The notes beneath the pieces are model-generated. The model was not told the DNA's origin and did no database searches. It saw only the letters and a program-made list of their open reading frames with translations. Source: Perilla frutescens (taxonomy: Eukaryota > Streptophyta > Magnoliopsida > Lamiales > Lamiaceae). From it: DNA of 64,000 nucleotides. How positions within the stretch are numbered: position 1 is the first letter of the stretch; each line of letters starts with the position of its first letter. Position numbers and translations under genes: made by a program. Location: positions 20,530,088-20,594,087 of the forward strand of contig BRKX01000018.1 of the NCBI GenBank assembly GCA_026008535.1, given 5' to 3'. This document shows, piece after piece, positions 1 through 12,807 of this stretch.

Positions 1-682
1 AAGAGCTTTTCTTTCTCCCTCCCACTCAAGCTCAAGTGCAACATTTGATAGAAACTGCGAAAGTCCAACTGAGAAGAAGAATTCACAAAGTCAAGTATAT
101 TCAACCAGCTGTTGACGATCCAGCCAGGGCAGCCTTCTCAGTTCCTTCTATTCAATGATCAAACTACTCAGCTCAACTAAAGGAGCACATCAGTTGATAC
201 CCCCTGTTCAAGACTCACCTCTTGAAGATCGAAAGAGATCTAAAACCTTGTAAAGACGACAATAGCACCTACCTTCCTAGCGAGCAGTTAGGGACTTCAA
301 GTGTGAGCCGTCGACCAGCTGAGGTAGCGAGCAGTTACCAGGTTCAGCTAACTGTCCTTCATTGTGTAATTTGTAAAGAAACTCAAGTTATATAGTGAAG
401 TTGCCCTTCCGTGGAAGGAAGAGAGGACGTAGAAGTTTGAGACTTCGAACCTCTATAAATCTCTTGTGTGCTGTACTATATTGATCATTACATATCTCTG
501 AACTGCACACAATATCACACAAGCTGCACTCAAACTGTCTCAACTGATTATCAAGTTTGTGCATAGACAAGTTTTCATCAAGCGAGCCAAATGGCCCTGT
601 TATTCCGCATCTAAAGTAAAAGTTTTTGAATCAGTTTATTCACCCCCCCTCTAAACTGATACCGACTCGCCCGGGACCAACA
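1..682 (+). repeat. Truncated 3' portion of a SIRE/Maximus-type Copia LTR
   Basis: The sequence ends in a C-rich tract (CACCCCCCCTCTAAACTGAT at 641-660) followed by GGGACCAACA at 673-682. This is the usual 3' end of plant SIRE-lineage LTRs (C-rich tract, then a CA terminus). A TATA-like CTCTATAAATCTC lies near 451-463. The left end runs off the window and no coding sequence follows, so this is a solo or truncated LTR. The lineage is inferred from the end signature only. Confidence 0.5.
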
Positions 683-1002
683 AGAGTCATAAAATTTATA
701 CAAAATTGATGCATGTTTCTTCAATTTATATCCAACAACAAAAAATCCAACAATCATGTTACCAAAAAAAGAAAAAATAGATAAAATGAACAATTTATGT
801 AAATAATTTTAAAAATCTATGTGCTTGAGCTAAATAATTTTAATTTCACATCTTTCAACATCCTTCAGCATTTCATGAACAATGCAAAAAATCATCCCAT
901 TACAAATTACAAATTCAATAATAATAAAAATATAATTCCAATACGGATCACAATCTAATCTCACTAGTACCTTTATCAGAACACGACATATTCAACATAA
1001 TT
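683..1002. other. AT-rich spacer without recognisable genes
   Basis: This AT-rich stretch lies between the truncated LTR and the inverted-arm repeat. I see no long open frame, splice-supported exon or internal repeat in it. Confidence 0.5.
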
Positions 1003-2862
1003 TGTTAGTGCCATGCGTGACACCAATCATAGAAGTTTGGTTCAGAATGATTCAATGGTGTCACTGAACTATGGCTGTTTATCAAGAGCTCTACATTGCT
1101 CTGATTATAAGTGATTGATTGTCATTCATCTTTATGACAATTGATAAATCACTTCATCATTTGGTTTTTTCAAATACATCACCATTGTTCTGGACAACGT
1201 TTATAACAATGTACATGAACATGATTTGAACTTTCTGAAGACAACTCAAAGCAATGAGTTTGGATTGAGCTGAGAAGAAGACTGTTGTGCATCGTGCCAC
1301 AACAGAGATTGTTCAACATGTTGAATACTGCCAACTAGCTTGAGTGATAGTCTTAAGTCAGCCTGTGAACATACAAAAGATTTCGCTGTGCTACCTGATG
1401 TGAAGATTCAAGATTAACAATGTACATTGCAAAGTACATGAACGTCTGCAACGAAGAGAAGGCTCAAAGATCAACAATGTTCATAGTAACGTTCATGAGC
1501 GTTTACATGAACATTCTTTGTCCAGATTATTCTTCCAAGATCGGTGAAGCTGTTCAAGATTTACAACCAATGGGAGATTCAGAGATCTATCTAGAAGCTG
1601 CCATATTCAACTGAAGAGATCAAAATTGAAGTCAAAGGCAGATTTCTAAAGATGAAAGAAATCCTAACATGGATCAACCTAAATCTCAGTTCCAAACAAG
1701 GAAAGTTTCTTTGTTAGTTTTCGAATCAGATTAGGATGTTTGTTCCCATGTTTAGGCTATCTTTGTTTATCTATAAATAACCTGGGATACAGATTTGTTA
1801 GGATGCAAAATACACACCGAACAGAAGCACTGCACAAGAATTGTTTTAAAGAGCTCTAACTATTTTGAGCCACATAGTTACGATTGTGTGTTGGACTAGA
1901 GATTAGTCTTCTAGTTAGCGTGTATTGAAACATACTTGTTCATACATTGTCAAAAGGAGTCTCGACAGATATTTCATGTGGGAACTAAATAGGATAGACA
2001 TCTAGATTGTGAGAGGATCTCATGATTTAATTCAGTGAAAGAGGGTCTATGGGTAGAACAGGTTGCAAGAGACGGGAGGTCAACATCGTGTAAAATCCTA
2101 AGTAAATGTATCACCGGAGTAGTGAATTGTTTCCCACGAACTTGACAAGTCCCTCTGACGTAGATCGATTGATCGAACATGGTTACCAAACCTCTACGTG
2201 CTTTACTTTCTGCTAACAACATAACGTTCACAATAACATTCTTAAACTTTATTGTAAACATCTTTATAATATTCAGCAACTTTTCTGTGAATGTTGTGCA
2301 CATAGATACTTATCACACAGGTGTGCAATTTCAATTGACACCAGAGCAGGTCGTTTTGCGTTCAAAATGAAAATAACACAAGAGCATCTTGGAAGAAACC
2401 ATCTCGAATCTCTTCTTGGTTGGCAAACTTTGAACAACTTCAATAATCTTGGAAGAAACAATCTGGATAAAGGATGTTCGTGCAAACTTTTCTATGAATA
2501 TTGTTGATCTTGAATCTTCACATCAGGTAGCACTGCGGAATGTCTTGTATGTTGACAAACTGACTTCTGACTATTACTTAAGCTAGCTGGCAGTATTCAG
2601 TGTATTGAACAATCGCAGTTGTGTCTCGATGCACAACAATCTTCATCTTTAGCTCAATCCATTCTTCATGCTTGAGCTGTCTTCTATAAAGTTCAGATCA
2701 CATTCTCGTACATCCTTGAGAAAGTTGTTCAGAACAGTATGTGTACTTAACAAAATCAAATACTTAGTGATGATTCCATGCCATAAAGATCAATGACAAT
2801 CAATCACTACTGCAAGTGCAAAGTATAACACTTGATAAATAGAGTAGTGTAAAGGATATCAC
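1003..2862. repeat. Inverted-arm LTR derivative with about 0.5-kb arms
   Basis: The left arm (about 1075-1600) and the right arm (about 2385-2850) are imperfect reverse complements. For example AATACTGCCAACTAGCTT near 1324 matches the complement of AAGCTAGCTGGCAGTATT near 2580, and GCTACCTGATGTGAAGATTC near 1390 matches the complement of the segment near 2515. The block between them (about 1690-2250) resembles the R/U5 part of a SIRE LTR: CTATAAATAACC at 1771, then a stretch ending in GTCCCTCTGACGTAGATCGA. The simplest reading is one plus-strand LTR joined to an inverted U3 fragment of a related LTR. A fold-back transposon is the alternative. Confidence 0.55.
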
Positions 2863-3267
2863 TAACATGGCTGATAAGAATTTACTTTTATGATTAATTG
2901 CACTCACCATATGAATAAGTCCAAATACAAATATCTAAATAAAGACACGTTGGAGATATAAAAAGCTTCTAAGAATGGGTCCACTTCCGATTTTGAATGA
3001 TTCTTAGTGGGACACACGTTTGATTCAAAATAAAGAAGTAATTTTACTTTCAGTTTGAATAAGTCCAAATAGAGATGTTGGAAATATAAAAAGCTTATTA
3101 GGAGGGACTCACGTTTATTCCATAGGTTAGAAAGGGATTGGGATCAGAATTTGATCGGGATTCACTTTTGTGTACTATTTGTCTATATAAATGCCTCTAT
3201 TGTGTATCTTGGTGACTTTACTTCAGTTATTTCTTTATCTTGTATCTTTTAGGAATTGCTATCAAAA
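2863..3267. other. Intergenic DNA with a short direct repeat and a TATA-like box
   Basis: A motif containing AATAAGTCCAAATA followed by ATATAAAAAGCTT occurs twice, near 2917-2967 and 3057-3092. It looks like an imperfect direct duplication. A TATA-like GTCTATATAAATGCC at 3180-3194 lies about 75 bp upstream of the ATG of the B3-like relic. Confidence 0.35.
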
Positions 3268-3796
3268 TGGATGATCCAACTTCATGGAATTTGATTTGAA
3301 GGTATGAATGAAATTCAGTTTGTGTGTTTATTTTAAATCAAAGGAAAAAAGCTCATGTATTTTTTTAATTGCAGCTCACAATTATCACTTTGGCGTATAA
3401 TCACACAAGTGAATATCATAGATGAATGGTAAAGTCGTGATCTCCATATGTAGTGGTTTGAAATTAATAATACTTTTACTAATTATGGTTATTATCTTTG
3501 TAGTATTTGCCAATGAATATCATTGTGTTTCTTAGAATGAAGTCAAAGAAGATTAAAATTCGGTCTTGGAAGGGCTTCCAAAAATAGAAATTTGATTACG
3601 AATACTGTCAAATTGATACAAAGAAAAATGAGATGAAAGTCATGATTTGACTCACTAAAGGGTGGAGTAATATTGTTGAGTTTCTACAAATTAAGTACGG
3701 TGATGTTCTCACATTCCCAGAATACGGTGGTATTATACGTAGTGAAGATGTCTTTATTGTTCATGTCACTGAAATGGTTAATCTTGATGATTAAAA
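3268..3796 (+). pseudogene. Decayed B3-domain-like gene fragment
   Basis: One reading frame from about 3553 to 3796 gives a B3-like pattern. It has IRSWKGFQK, then MKVMI, then LTKGWSNIVEFLQIKYGDVL and a closing FIVHVTEM. This matches the GW..F....L..GD..F core of plant B3/REM DNA-binding proteins. Two in-frame stops interrupt it, TAG near 3586 and TGA near 3649. A short upstream exon beginning MDDPTSWNL at 3268, followed by a GT splice-like site, may belong to it. The family call rests on a pattern of about 80 residues and could be chance. No intact product is possible. Confidence 0.35.
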
Positions 3797-3949
3797 ATCA
3801 CAGCCTTGTTTAGTAAGACTATATCTACTCAGTTAATTTTTGATGGCATGCTTTGGATTGAACAATGTATTAAATCATCTTTTGCGATCTTGACTTCTCA
3901 TTTTGATATATTTGATGATCTTTCGCACTATAATTTTCAATACATTCTG

Positions 3950-4330
3950 ACCGTTTGTTATGATCGGAATTCCAGTTGGGATTCAGATCAAGTTTCACGA
4001 TACGTGATCGAGATTTCAATCGGGATTCATGATAAATGATCACCCTTAACTTTGGGAGTCTTGATCACTATGATCATATGACGTTCGGAATCCCGATGGT
4101 AATCTGAGATCGGGATTAATCGCGATCGGAATTTGGGAGTAATGATCGGGATTACCCCATCGAGATTACGATCGGTATTACGATCCCATTGAGATTCCGA
4201 TTAGGATTACCCCATCAGGATTACAGTCAAAATTACTATAGGGAGTCACATTAAAACAAGATTACAAACATTAAAAAGTCAACACATATGATTCCAATTC
4301 CAATCCCGATCAAAATCTCATTTGGAATCT
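3950..4330. repeat. Degenerate GATCGGGATT-type short repeat tract
   Basis: Variants of GATCGGGATT and their complements recur many times, for example GATCGGAATT, GATCGAGATT, GATCGGTATT, GATCCCATTGAGATT and ATCCCGAT. The units occur in both orientations with irregular spacing. No coding potential is seen. It resembles a decayed minisatellite. Confidence 0.45.
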
Positions 4331-5071
4331 TGATTGTATTTCCTTTGTTATGCACATGTGGGGGTTGGTGGGGATATTACTTTGATATTAAATGTTTATA
4401 ACTCCCTTAGATCTTCTGTAAAAAGTCTTCAAATATTCTTGCAAAAAGCTTCCAAATATAGGGTCGTGTCCTTTTGCATTGGAAAATAGAAAAACAAGGT
4501 TATTTAAGTAAAAGTGGACATTTATTGAATATTTTCCTTATATTGTGTAAAAGGAGTTTTTACTTTAGAGAAGTGGGTATTTTAATTTCCAACTCAAATA
4601 TAAATGAATCATGAACTGGTGGTATACAAGAAGCAATGCTATAAATATAATTAAACACGCACAAATAAGTTGCATGGAATAAGATTAGGATTACTTAGCT
4701 AATTAAGTGGCTGTGCATTGGTATCACAATATATAAAATTTACAAGATCACAATTATCAAACCCAATACCAATATCTCAAATTCAGCTCGAGTGTTGATG
4801 GAAGTGGATAAATATATCTCAACTAAAACTACACTTTTCTAACACAAGAAAAATCCAGTTTACAGTCAATCTCCTGAAATCCCATCTTATCCAGGAATTG
4901 AATAAATAGAAGCCAAGATTAATGCTCCTCTACATATATAGAACTAACAAGGGAGACTGCATGCACCCATCTGCTATTTTATGGAGTTTTCGTGTTCCAC
5001 TGTTGTTATTTATCAAGACAAGTGTCTCATCGCCTACTCGACTCTCAAATGTCTCAGCCGCCACTGTTGCA
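4331..5071. other. 3' flank of the lipase gene
   Basis: AT-rich DNA downstream (to the left) of the minus-strand lipase stop codon. It should contain the 3' UTR and polyadenylation region. I see no further gene. Confidence 0.45.
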
Positions 5072-8000
5072 TCAACACAATCTGCTGTTCAACCATGCAA
5101 TTATATTCTCCATGATCTCTTCCTTCTCAGGTTCGAAGAGTAGATCATGCAAAAGTCCTTCATAGAGCACGATGTTCTTGTCACTCGATGAAGCCTCCTT
5201 GTAGAGCTTCTGGGATGCTTCAGGATCGGTTACTGAATCATCAGTGCCATGAAGAACTAAAAACGGCACTGTCAGCCTGCTTAAGTTCTGCTGCAAGTAT
5301 GCTGTTATCCGAAGAATTTCATAGCCTGTTCTTACTCTAATAGCTCCAGTGAACACCAGTGGGTCTGAATACTTCGCCACCAGTGCATCTGGATCTCTGG
5401 ACACTGCAATCCCCCTCTTGTTTGCTGCACTGAATTGAAACCTTGGGAACAAGAAGGAAAATACTGGAGCAAGCACCTAAAGTGGAGGATATATATATTA
5501 TGGTCCGTTCATGTTAGCATATTTACAATTTTGGTTCATTTTTTAATAATAAAAAAGTGCATGTGAAATATTTCAACTTACAGCAAAAATTGGATGGGAT
5601 GGCTGAACTCCTATAGCAGGCGAAGTCAATATGATGCCTGCTACACGCTGCCTCACTTTTGGATCAAGTGCTGCCTGCTCTTCAGGCATGAGAAGTAGAA
5701 TTCTTCCATTAGGTTTATCGTACAATCAGATTAAGGAACTCATAATCATAACGATGCAAAATAGTTACTAAGCTTATCCAAATACCACCTTCAAGATTAT
5801 AGCTCCACCGGTAGAATGTCCAAAGCAGAAGCATGGAAATCCTGGATTTTCAGCTAAAACCTTGCTGAGAAACAATTTCTGTTCACCATGGAAGATGAGT
5901 ACATTCAGCAAAAAATCTGCTGAGTTCTGTTACTATTTGCAAAACTTAGTAGATATATGTATAGAACTGACAATCATACCATATCATTAACTGCATCATC
6001 AAGAGAATGAACATAGGCATGCAGTCCATCGCTGCCACCATGTCCTGCAATAAGGTATAAGATTGAGCCAATGAGGCATAGATCTTTTCCATAGCATTTG
6101 CGTCATAAGAAAATGCAATAAAATAGGCATAGATCTTTCACATAGTATTTGCATCATAAGAAAAAGCAATAAAATCAACATCCAGAATAAGTGTGGCAAG
6201 CTCTGTACATTCAAGTGCCTCACTCATCACCAACCAAATAATGTCTTTCTCCACAAAATAGCCATTGAATTCTTGTTTAAAAAAAAAGAACAGAAATAAC
6301 TCATCAAAAACACATTTACACAACGAATCACAACAAAAACCAAACAACACACAAGACCAAAGTCTGCTCCGAAGCCTGTGAACCGAGTTGTTACCATGAA
6401 GGTGGTTCTTGGTCATGGCAAACTTACTTTTCAACTATTCAGCGTCTTATTTCTTCCCAACCACACTTTTTTGGCAAAAGTGAGTTGCACCACAGATATG
6501 ATATGACTAAGCCCTTATTTGATTGCATGGCTTGATAAAATTCACTTCATGGGGTAATTGTTGCATTACATGCTTTACCTAATATGGGAGAACTATGTAT
6601 GTTTATGCAGATATTCACTTCACTTTCCTTTTCAGCTTTTCTTAAGAAGTTCTCCTTGTCCAGATTTCAGAAGCACAACTCCTTCCACCAATTGTTACAT
6701 TTAAGGTAGATGTAAAGACTCAAATAACAAGCTTACTCATGAAGGAGGCTTTCACATGTTACTTTTACGCACCAATTGCATCCACATTGAAAATTATTCA
6801 TATCCTGCAACATCCAAATATATATGCATAGTTGAATTCTATTATATCTAGACTATATAATAGTAAAACAAATAGGGTTTTCACTGCCATGATCATCCAC
6901 TAGTTGAAGAAGGCAAGAATAGTTGTTGAAAAGGGCTGAGAGCACCAGCAAATTGAGGAAGATTATCTCCATATAGCAGCAAAATGATTGAATGTTCTAA
7001 GAAAAAGTGCTGACTATTTGTTCGTAAAACAGCAAGGAATATTTGTTGATGCCATAAATGTTTTTGTGTTCTCAGCCTGCAATGCATCTCTCTCTCTCTC
7101 TCTCTCATACAAACTCTTTCAGATGCTTATGCATATTCTCCGATTTTAGATTTACAAAAGTCCGTAAAAAATGCAGTAATTGACTAGGAAATACCCCATT
7201 CGACCAGGCTCTCACCGATTACTAAAGAAGAGGACTCATATATATTACTAAAAGGATTTAAAATAATGTTCCCTTTTGTTGGCTGAACTTTTAATGTAAA
7301 AAGGGCACATGCATCTTTCATCACACCAGAAAGATCCTTTCGTATTACACCACAACATTATGAGAGAAATTCTCAAAAGATATCAAGTTTATTTGCACAA
7401 CTAGAGTCCAAATCAAATTAAAAGTAGTATGACATCTACCTTTGCTTGTTATCTTCTTCTGCCGCCTTGTTGGATAGCCACAAAATAATGAGCATGAAGT
7501 AGAACACATGATATTGCATAAGTAAGAAAATAAAAATAAATATAATTCCTCTGTTCTTCCATCTCATAATCCAAAATAGAATAGTAAATTCATTATTAAA
7601 GTGCTACTCACAATGAAATTATTTCTACATCATATCAAATCAATTCAGTAAATTCAACTCACCAATCCAGTCCATTCCATAAACTTTCAAACCATTTGCA
7701 TTCAGTTTCTTGGCAAATATGTCATATCTTCCACTGTTTGAGAAACAAATACATGTGTTTAGGGCAGGTAAGGAATTTAAAAAGGAAAACTCAAAATTGA
7801 AATAAAACTGCATCAGACCCAATACTGCGCCCAAGTAAAGCACAGACCTGTGTTCATTGAGACCATGCAAGAGAACAACCAGTCCCCTGCACACCACAAA
7901 AAAAAAAAAAACTTCAGGCCCAAAGAAGAATTGTCAAGGCATATAATTTCAAGAGAATTTACATAACACATGGAACCACCATTAAAAGGCAATAAAGGTA

Positions 8001-10382
8001 ACGCACCGACACTTTGTTTCAGTCACAAGATGTCGACTAGGACCTAAAAAATACGAATACAATTACAATGCAATGTATGTTAGAAATCCTTCATTAATTT
8101 GGTCATGGCAGGACTTGGAGAGCAACCAACTAGCTCCATGAAATTCCTTGGAAATCAAATTTATTGTTGAAAGCACAAGAGGGATATGATAAGATTGCTA
8201 TTTTGTTATTTTCCTTGACTCGTGAAAACTAAGATATGTCTTGAACAAGTACAAGTAACTTATCCAGAATTTTTTTTTTATTAGCCGAGTTGGAAGAGAA
8301 AGGTCAAGCCCTTTCTTTCGCTTATGGTCTGGCTCAAATTATAAGCAACTATCAGAAACCAAATGTCAATAACTATTGCTCTCAAATTGAGTGCGCTGCC
8401 AGAATAATTCAAGAACCCTTCCCAATGAAATATCAATTAGCAGCGGTGACTTTGCATAGAGCTGAAGTAGTACAACAGTAGTATCCTATACTCCTCCATC
8501 TTTTGCCAAAGAAATTAAAGTACTTTGACGAAGAAAACAAGAGACGGCCTCATAAAAGCTGTTCAGATTATGCAAACTCTTGGGACTTTGTCAGTTAATA
8601 GGTGTCTAAATACAAGAATGTCAGTGTTAGTATGCTGTATCAGTATCAATTTCGTTTGAGTAAGAAAATAAGAGGCAGCCTCATGAAAGCCAATTGGATT
8701 AGGAAAACTCTTGGGATTTTGTCAGTTAATAGGTGTCTAGATAGAAGAATGCCAGCTTTAGTCTGATGTATCAATATCATTCGAGAATATTCTTGTTAAA
8801 TATGGACATTTATGCATAGATATTAACAATGCAAAGGTAAGTCTATTAGTATCAACCAACGGTGTGTGGACAAAATATAGCTCCATCATTGTCACATCCA
8901 TCGCACTCAGATAGATTCTTTAATGCGATGAAACCAGAGGAACTAATGGAAGCCTCAATCAGTCAATTGTCTACTCTCAAAACAGCATTAAGAAAAAAGC
9001 GTGATGCAATTTTTTATACCTTAATCGAATCAATTTCCTCTGCTCGAACAAAAATGGTAATTTCTATGGTGCACCATGGAGGGGTTTATTGCTCCTTATA
9101 TTTATCTATTCTATTTTCAAAAACTCCTACACACTAAGAACAAGTCTCTAAGAACAAGTCTTAGCCATTTGCAATGCACTTTGGACCTATCATGACACTA
9201 TAGTATCACATTAACCACCTATTGTGACAATGCACCATGATACAGGAAGGCATCAAGTTTGTTGAAATTGAAACTACCAACATCGCCATGCTTGTCTTTA
9301 TAGTCACGTCAGAAAATATAAATTGGCAAGTTTCCGAGATAAAAGGTGAAATTGAAAGTGGACCCATCAGTTAGTTGATATTTCTTCTAGCAGGCCATAT
9401 TAAAAACAAAACGGCAAAAACCAGAAAGATAAATATCCAAGATTAGGAAGACAAAGAGATCAAAAATAAATAATGAGTTAGAAAAAATAATAATTAAGAG
9501 ATCTAAAATCAGGAAAAATAAAACGAAAAAAAAAATCCTTTCATGATGAGTTAGAAAATAAATAATAATGCAACAATAAAATGTAGTTGGATTCCCTTGT
9601 ACCATACTGTGTTTATTTTTACTTTTACTTACAATAAATGCGTGTAATTTATTTAATTGATACACAAATAGGAGATTGAACACAATTTAGATAGTGAGAT
9701 TGAACACAATTTAGATAGAATCTATTACATTTATTATGAAATTTAATAGATCGGCTATCAACTTGGGAAACTATCCATTTACGACCCAAAAGGATTGAAA
9801 TTATCGATCAATAAAAGTAAAAAAATAAAAAAAAATCATGTCTTTCCATTCTTACGTATCATAAAGCAAAACCAAAAACCAAATAATCATATTTAGGAAA
9901 CAAAAAAATGAGGAATTTAATTACCTGACTTGAACCTTAACCGGCGTCCATGACTGAGTAAAAATAGTGTCACCTCTCGATGTAATAAACAACGAATAAT
10001 CCCTCACCGTAGCCTCGTTATCTCCCCTTTCATTACCCTCCACCACCCTCTTAATCGCCAGCGCCCTCCGCGCTGCGACGTCCTTATCCACAACCGCCGC
10101 CACGCTCTTCATCGGGACCATCGCCGCTGGCACCCTCACCACCTTACCCGTCGTGGCCGCGGCCTTATCCTCCTTCCCGCCACCTTTCTCCGGCGACTCG
10201 GGCCCCGCCGCCACCGCCATGCACCGCCGCCTCCCGCGGAACGGCAGAAGGAGGATCAGGAAAAAGGCGCTGATCAGCCGCAACACGCTCCTCAACGCGC
10301 GGAGAGACAACAGCGCATTGATTCTCCCGCTCGCCCCTGACGTCAACATTACGGTTGCTCCGTCGCCTGCTTTCGTCAACAT
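5072..10382 (-). CDS. Monoacylglycerol lipase / caffeoylshikimate esterase-like alpha/beta hydrolase (7 exons)
   Basis: Spliced minus-strand exons are 9925-10382, 7848-7886, 7663-7733, 5980-6044, 5789-5878, 5582-5674 and 5072-5476. All have GT-AG borders and compatible phases, giving about 406 residues. The N-terminus carries a hydrophobic segment (SVLRLISAFFLILLLPF) followed by a basic patch. The hydrolase core shows LVVLLHGLNEH, GMDWIGHGGSDG, the nucleophile elbow GHSTGG, then HGTDD (acid residue) and LHDLLFEPE (catalytic His). This is the complete Ser-Asp-His triad of the plant MAGL family, which hydrolyses monoacylglycerols or related esters. The exact substrate cannot be read from sequence. 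The start at 10382 (MLTKAGDG) was chosen from family-like N-termini. A second ATG at 10349 (MLTSGAS) would give 395 residues, and the frame stays open upstream to 10559. The gene appears intact. Confidence 0.9.
8529..8775. repeat. Imperfect tandem duplication inside intron 1 of the lipase gene
   Basis: Two adjacent units of about 120-125 bp (about 8529-8653 and 8654-8775) share CAAGAGACGGCCTCAT versus TAAGAGGCAGCCTCAT, then CTCTTGGGA, then TTTTGTCAGTTAATAGGTG or a close variant, and AGAATG.CAG. The units are diverged, so the duplication is not recent. It lies in the 2-kb first intron (7887-9924), which otherwise has no recognisable exon. Confidence 0.6.
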
Positions 10383-10879
10383 TCCACTTGTTCTGGGAAA
10401 TACGAATATCAGCTCCGACGGTTTGAGATAGTAATCTCTCGTAATTAATGGAAATTTGCTGAATTTTAATCTCGGATTTAAAATTGCACTAATATTTGAT
10501 CGGAAAACACGTTCATTTGGAATCGAAATTTTAGGTTTCGGGAATGCCGAGCAAATCATATAACAGAAAATTGGGAGAAATTGCTGCGATATTAATTAGC
10601 AACCAAAAAAAAAAAAACTGGCAGCCAATTTGCAGAGATCCTAACGACAGCAGATGGTGAAACAATGGATTAGAAAAGAAGAAAAAAAAAAATCTGCTTT
10701 GCAAAAAATAGTGCAGATGAAAATCAAAGAGGTGAAAGAGAATTGATTAGAGATCAATGGAGAAGAAAAATCGAAATGGAAATTGATTTCGGTTTTGGGG
10801 GCTGAAAAAATTAGGAGACGAAATAAATAAAGGCGAGAGAAACGTGGGTCAGCTTACCGGATAACGGCCCTCGGGCTGC
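10383..10879 (-). promoter_or_regulatory. 5' UTR and proximal promoter of the lipase gene
   Basis: This is the region immediately upstream of the chosen lipase ATG. The reading frame of exon 1 remains open to 10559, so part of it may be coding if translation starts earlier. The rest is AT-rich with A-runs near 10600 and 10680. No clear TATA position was settled. Confidence 0.4.
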
Positions 10880-11037
10880 CACGTGTGCGAATTATGCGGC
10901 GATTTGTTTTTTAAGTTATTATTTTGTTGTTTTATTGGGGAATTTCCCGAAATGGTACGAAGGTAGGGTCATTAGACGACACGTGTCTGTCGATGGGTGG
11001 GGGCGTTGAGGAGGTGGGAGTTACAGTTTGCCACGTG
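10880..11037. promoter_or_regulatory. Cluster of three perfect CACGTG (G-box) sites
   Basis: CACGTG palindromes lie at 10880-10885, 10980-10985 (in GACACGTGTC) and 11032-11037 (in CCACGTGG), about 500-650 bp upstream of the lipase start codon. CACGTG is the binding core for plant bZIP and bHLH factors, including ABA and light regulators. Function here is inferred from clustering and position only. Confidence 0.45.
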
Positions 11038-12749
11038 GTGAGGGGCGAGTGGGCAATGTTGGAGATTGAATTATGATAAGGTATAGTCTATAACTTATAC
11101 TAGTTTGTAATATATTTGAATTGTTCGGGGCATCATTGTCTCATCGACTCTACATTTTTTTGTGTGGAAGTATCCAGATTAGAGTAATCAAACATGTGAA
11201 ATAAATTAAAAGAGAATAGTAATTTGCTACAAAAAATAAGGAATAAAAGAAAAGAGAATAATAGTAGTAAAGTAACAGGGAGAAAAATTAAAATAGTTAA
11301 AAGTAAATTGTAAATTTCTTTTTAATCAGTCCCACATTTCAATGAGGGTATTATGGTAAAGCAAAAAAAGCTTGGTTAAAAATGAAGAGTCTACACTTCT
11401 TGGTTAGAAAAGAATTTTACAACATTAAATTGGTTAGAAAGATATATTCACACAAGGTAATATATATCCAACTCATTAGCTCAAAAAGTTTTGTTGTCTA
11501 GACGGATAAAATCCAAATTAAATGTTACTAAAATTGTAAATATATTATTTCCTCGGTTTCGTTTTATTTATTGTTTTAGGGTTTTATCTAGAATTAACAA
11601 TTAATTTTATGAACAAATATACTCATCTCTCATACATGCCACAAAATCTTATTTAATTATATTTTTCTAAAATAGGGTTTGTGATAGGGTTAAATTAGAG
11701 AGATAGTGTGTTAAACTATATAAAACAACAAATATTTTGAAACAAAACAAAAAACCTAAAATAACAAATAAAACGAAACGGAGGATGTAATTGAATGTTA
11801 GATTTAGGTACAAATCATAACCGTCGGATCATACGAGATTTATTTATTTATTTTTTAAATATGTTATCTTGAAAATCCTTCTCACCAAAATCTTACTGCT
11901 AGAGTGCTAGGACAAGGAATTAAAATTTCCTTTAACATACCGACCATCGAGTATCAATTTAAAAAGAAAGAATAAGAAGAAGCAAAAGAGACTTTGACTA
12001 AATTTTAAAAGAGCATCTACGTCCTAGCATCTATTTCTTGCCAAATTTCCAAATGCTAGTGAAATTCTTTCGAAAATATCACAACATTTATAAATGGGTG
12101 ACTAGGGATAAAAATGAACCAAATTGAATATTCAAATGTTCAAGCTCAACTCGTTAAGGAATATTTGAGGTTAAGGTCTCGATTCAAGCTTTTTTTCCTT
12201 TTGTTCGAGCTTGCCTTGATAACTTTATCAAACTCAATTTCAGATTTGAACTCGGTTTATAAGGAAAACGAATGAACTTTTTTGAAAAAAAGAAAAAAAA
12301 TGTTAGATTTTGAATAATTCGCGAGCGGACTCTATTTGTTAACAACACTATGGATGACATAGTTGACTATGATTTCTACTTTCCAAACCTCAACTTCACA
12401 AAAGAAAGGTGAAAAAATCTTAAAATAATATTAAGACATGACAAATTATTTGTTCACCAAAACCTTAATCTAATGATTGATTCCTTTAAAAGATGACACT
12501 GTAGCCTATTTTATGTCAAAACCAGTTATTGAAATGGATCGGGCACGAATCATTGTCCGTCAATAGAATAATCTCCACAGTTAAATTATGTAATTAGGAA
12601 CGCCAATTGGTTAGCTCGTTTGATTTTGGGTCAGTTTTATAGGGCTGTTGGATTATTTGATTTAGGTCAGTTTGGACTGTATTTTCTGAGTTGTAAATTG
12701 GTTATAACTCTTAATCCTTTAGTTTTTGAGTAGTCAATTGAGCCAGAAA

Positions 12750-12807
<58 letters not shown>

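Noticed and set aside
8290..9137. Two plus-strand frames of 63 and 91 codons inside lipase intron 1
   Set aside because: They are antisense to a well-supported intron, lack splice or family support, and are of a length expected by chance.
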